Origin: Enoplolaimus lenunculus
Taxonomy: Eukaryota; Nematoda; Enoplea; Enoplida; Thoracostomopsidae
NCBI GenBank assembly: GCA_030248215.1
Contig: JASANG010003377.1
Coordinates: forward strand, 1 to 64,000
Direction of reading: 5' to 3'
DNA length: 64,000 nt
Position 1 is the first letter of the stretch; each line of letters begins with the position of its first letter. Shown piece after piece: positions 62,924 through 64,000 of this stretch. Under the pieces are notes generated by a model that saw nothing but the letters and a program-made list of their open reading frames with translations, did not search any database and was not told the DNA's origin. Made by a program: the position numbers and the translations under genes.

Positions 62924-62937
62924 GTAAGGTTAAGTAC

Positions 62938-63194
62938 TACACAGTAAATTCCAGTGAGTTGATTTTAACTCAAAATGAGTTTGAATCACTCAGTCTGAGT
63001 TAGGACTATCAGAACTCAGAACTTTGAGTTGATTAAATTCATTCTGAGTTAATGACTCAACTCACTCAGGGTCAACTCAATTCAGAGCGAGAATCAACTC
63101 AATTCAGGATGAGTTAATGTTTACTGATATTAATTCAGAAATAACTAACTCGCTCGCTGAATTGATTAATCAACTCATTGAAATTTACTGTGTA
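62938..63194. mobile_element. Family A MITE after exon 46
   Basis: TACACAGTAAATTCCAGTGA to CATTGAAATTTACTGTGTA. It starts 15 bases past the donor. Confidence 0.86.
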
Positions 63195-64000
63195 CTCTAT
63201 GCGGGGAAAGTTACGCTATACCAAACACCGTTTAATTGAAGAAAATTTGATTTACGGGGTACCGTATGCGAAGGATTGACCGGATATTCATTTTACATGA
63301 TACCGGAACCGGGACCACGTAGTATTTAACAAGAACGCGCAACCGGATGTCGGTCGGATGTAGATTTGTACACAGTTGGTGATATTTATGCTGTGCAAAA
63401 ATATATTTTTGCTAACTTAAAATGATTTCTTTGCTGAAATTTTAGAGTTTATGTGAGTGTCACTTCTTGACTTGCCCAGAAATGCAGTCACAGCGAAATA
63501 TCCAGTATTTTGTGATGTACAAATAAGTTTTGTTAAATCAGACCCACAACCGCAAATTTCCTGTGTCCTGTATGTTGATACCGGATATACTAACCAGATA
63601 CAGATGTAGATTTTTTGCCGGATATTAATTCGGATCCGGATATCCGGTCAATGTCTGTCTGTTTGGCGTGTTTGTACTTTTACAGTTTCCTGACATGTAA
63701 AAATACATAACATTGTGCCATTTGAAAGCTTACCATACGCGTAGTCTCTTTCGTGGAAGAGTCTTGGTCTGCTTAGAAAATTTTCAACCTTGCTTGTAAG
63801 TCATCAGAACCCATTGTATTCCGCACCTCAAACTTTTTATACTGCTATCTAGCAACTTGAGCGGACTACCGTCCGGAGACCGACTTTTTACATAGATTAG
63901 TATTAAGCTTAAGACTAACGTTTTTTTTTGCTTAGGCTTAGGCTTAGACTACTGTGAAACCGCTAGAGGTAACATTACCCACAATCAAATCGCAGTGTTA
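63195..64000. other. Intron 46, to window end: no exon seen
   Basis: I looked for the expected DLAARN continuation and found no acceptor followed by it. It holds GATATCCGG-type words, a family H copy in reverse (about 63750-63870) and a short TTAGGC stretch with CTTAAG near 63905-63955. Confidence 0.6.

Noticed and set aside
1-64000. Retroviral, LTR or other virus-like elements
   Set aside because: I saw no reverse transcriptase, integrase, capsid or long terminal repeats; all mobile elements recognised here are short and non-coding.

Overview
The window is animal nuclear DNA, AT-rich and packed with short non-coding repeats. It carries the start and most of one very large gene on the + strand. 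I rebuilt 46 exons by hand between 6838 and 62923. Every intron is GT-AG, every exon joins in phase, and together they give about 2,246 uninterrupted codons. The protein has a signal peptide, five CxxxC motifs, nine fibronectin type III (FN3) domains, three YWTD-type beta-propellers, one membrane helix and the N-lobe of a tyrosine kinase. The order is FN3 x2, propeller, FN3, propeller, FN3 x2, propeller, FN3 x4, membrane helix, kinase. This is the layout of vertebrate ROS1 and insect Sevenless, so I call it a ROS1/sevenless orthologue. The gene runs off the right edge: the last exon stops inside the Arg codon of the HRD motif, so the rest of the kinase and the tail lie outside.

The organism cannot be named from sequence alone. 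It is an invertebrate-like metazoan (a tunicate is possible) with about 57 kb of introns around 6.7 kb of coding sequence. TTAGGC, the nematode telomere hexamer, is very common here, but it sits inside a short transposon family and does not by itself point to nematodes.

Layout: 1-6837 is upstream DNA with no gene that I recognise, only miniature transposons and minisatellites. 6838-9285 holds the leader and the CxxxC region. 10398-12944 holds FN3-1 and FN3-2; 13517-18074 propeller 1; 19869-22256 FN3-3; 23135-28587 propeller 2; 29833-34469 FN3-4 and FN3-5; 35111-41910 propeller 3; 43351-56245 FN3-6 to FN3-9; 57016-58953 the membrane helix and juxtamembrane; 59678-62923 the kinase N-lobe up to HR. 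62924-64000 is intron.

The introns are built largely from about a dozen families of miniature inverted-repeat elements (MITEs), called A to M here, often nested in one another. Family A (CACTGTAAATT ends) has at least 27 copies. Family B (GGCCMATGTAAAG ends, TTAGGC-rich core) has over 20 and makes 8-bp target duplications. Several families carry a minisatellite in their core, and each insertion has amplified a different unit. The features most worth a second look are the six-fold, frame-preserving 27-bp duplication of the exon 40 splice acceptor, the MITE ends lying against exon 39, the 20-bp, 17-bp and 32-bp satellite arrays in introns, and a 135-bp array whose unit contains tRNA-like A and B boxes.
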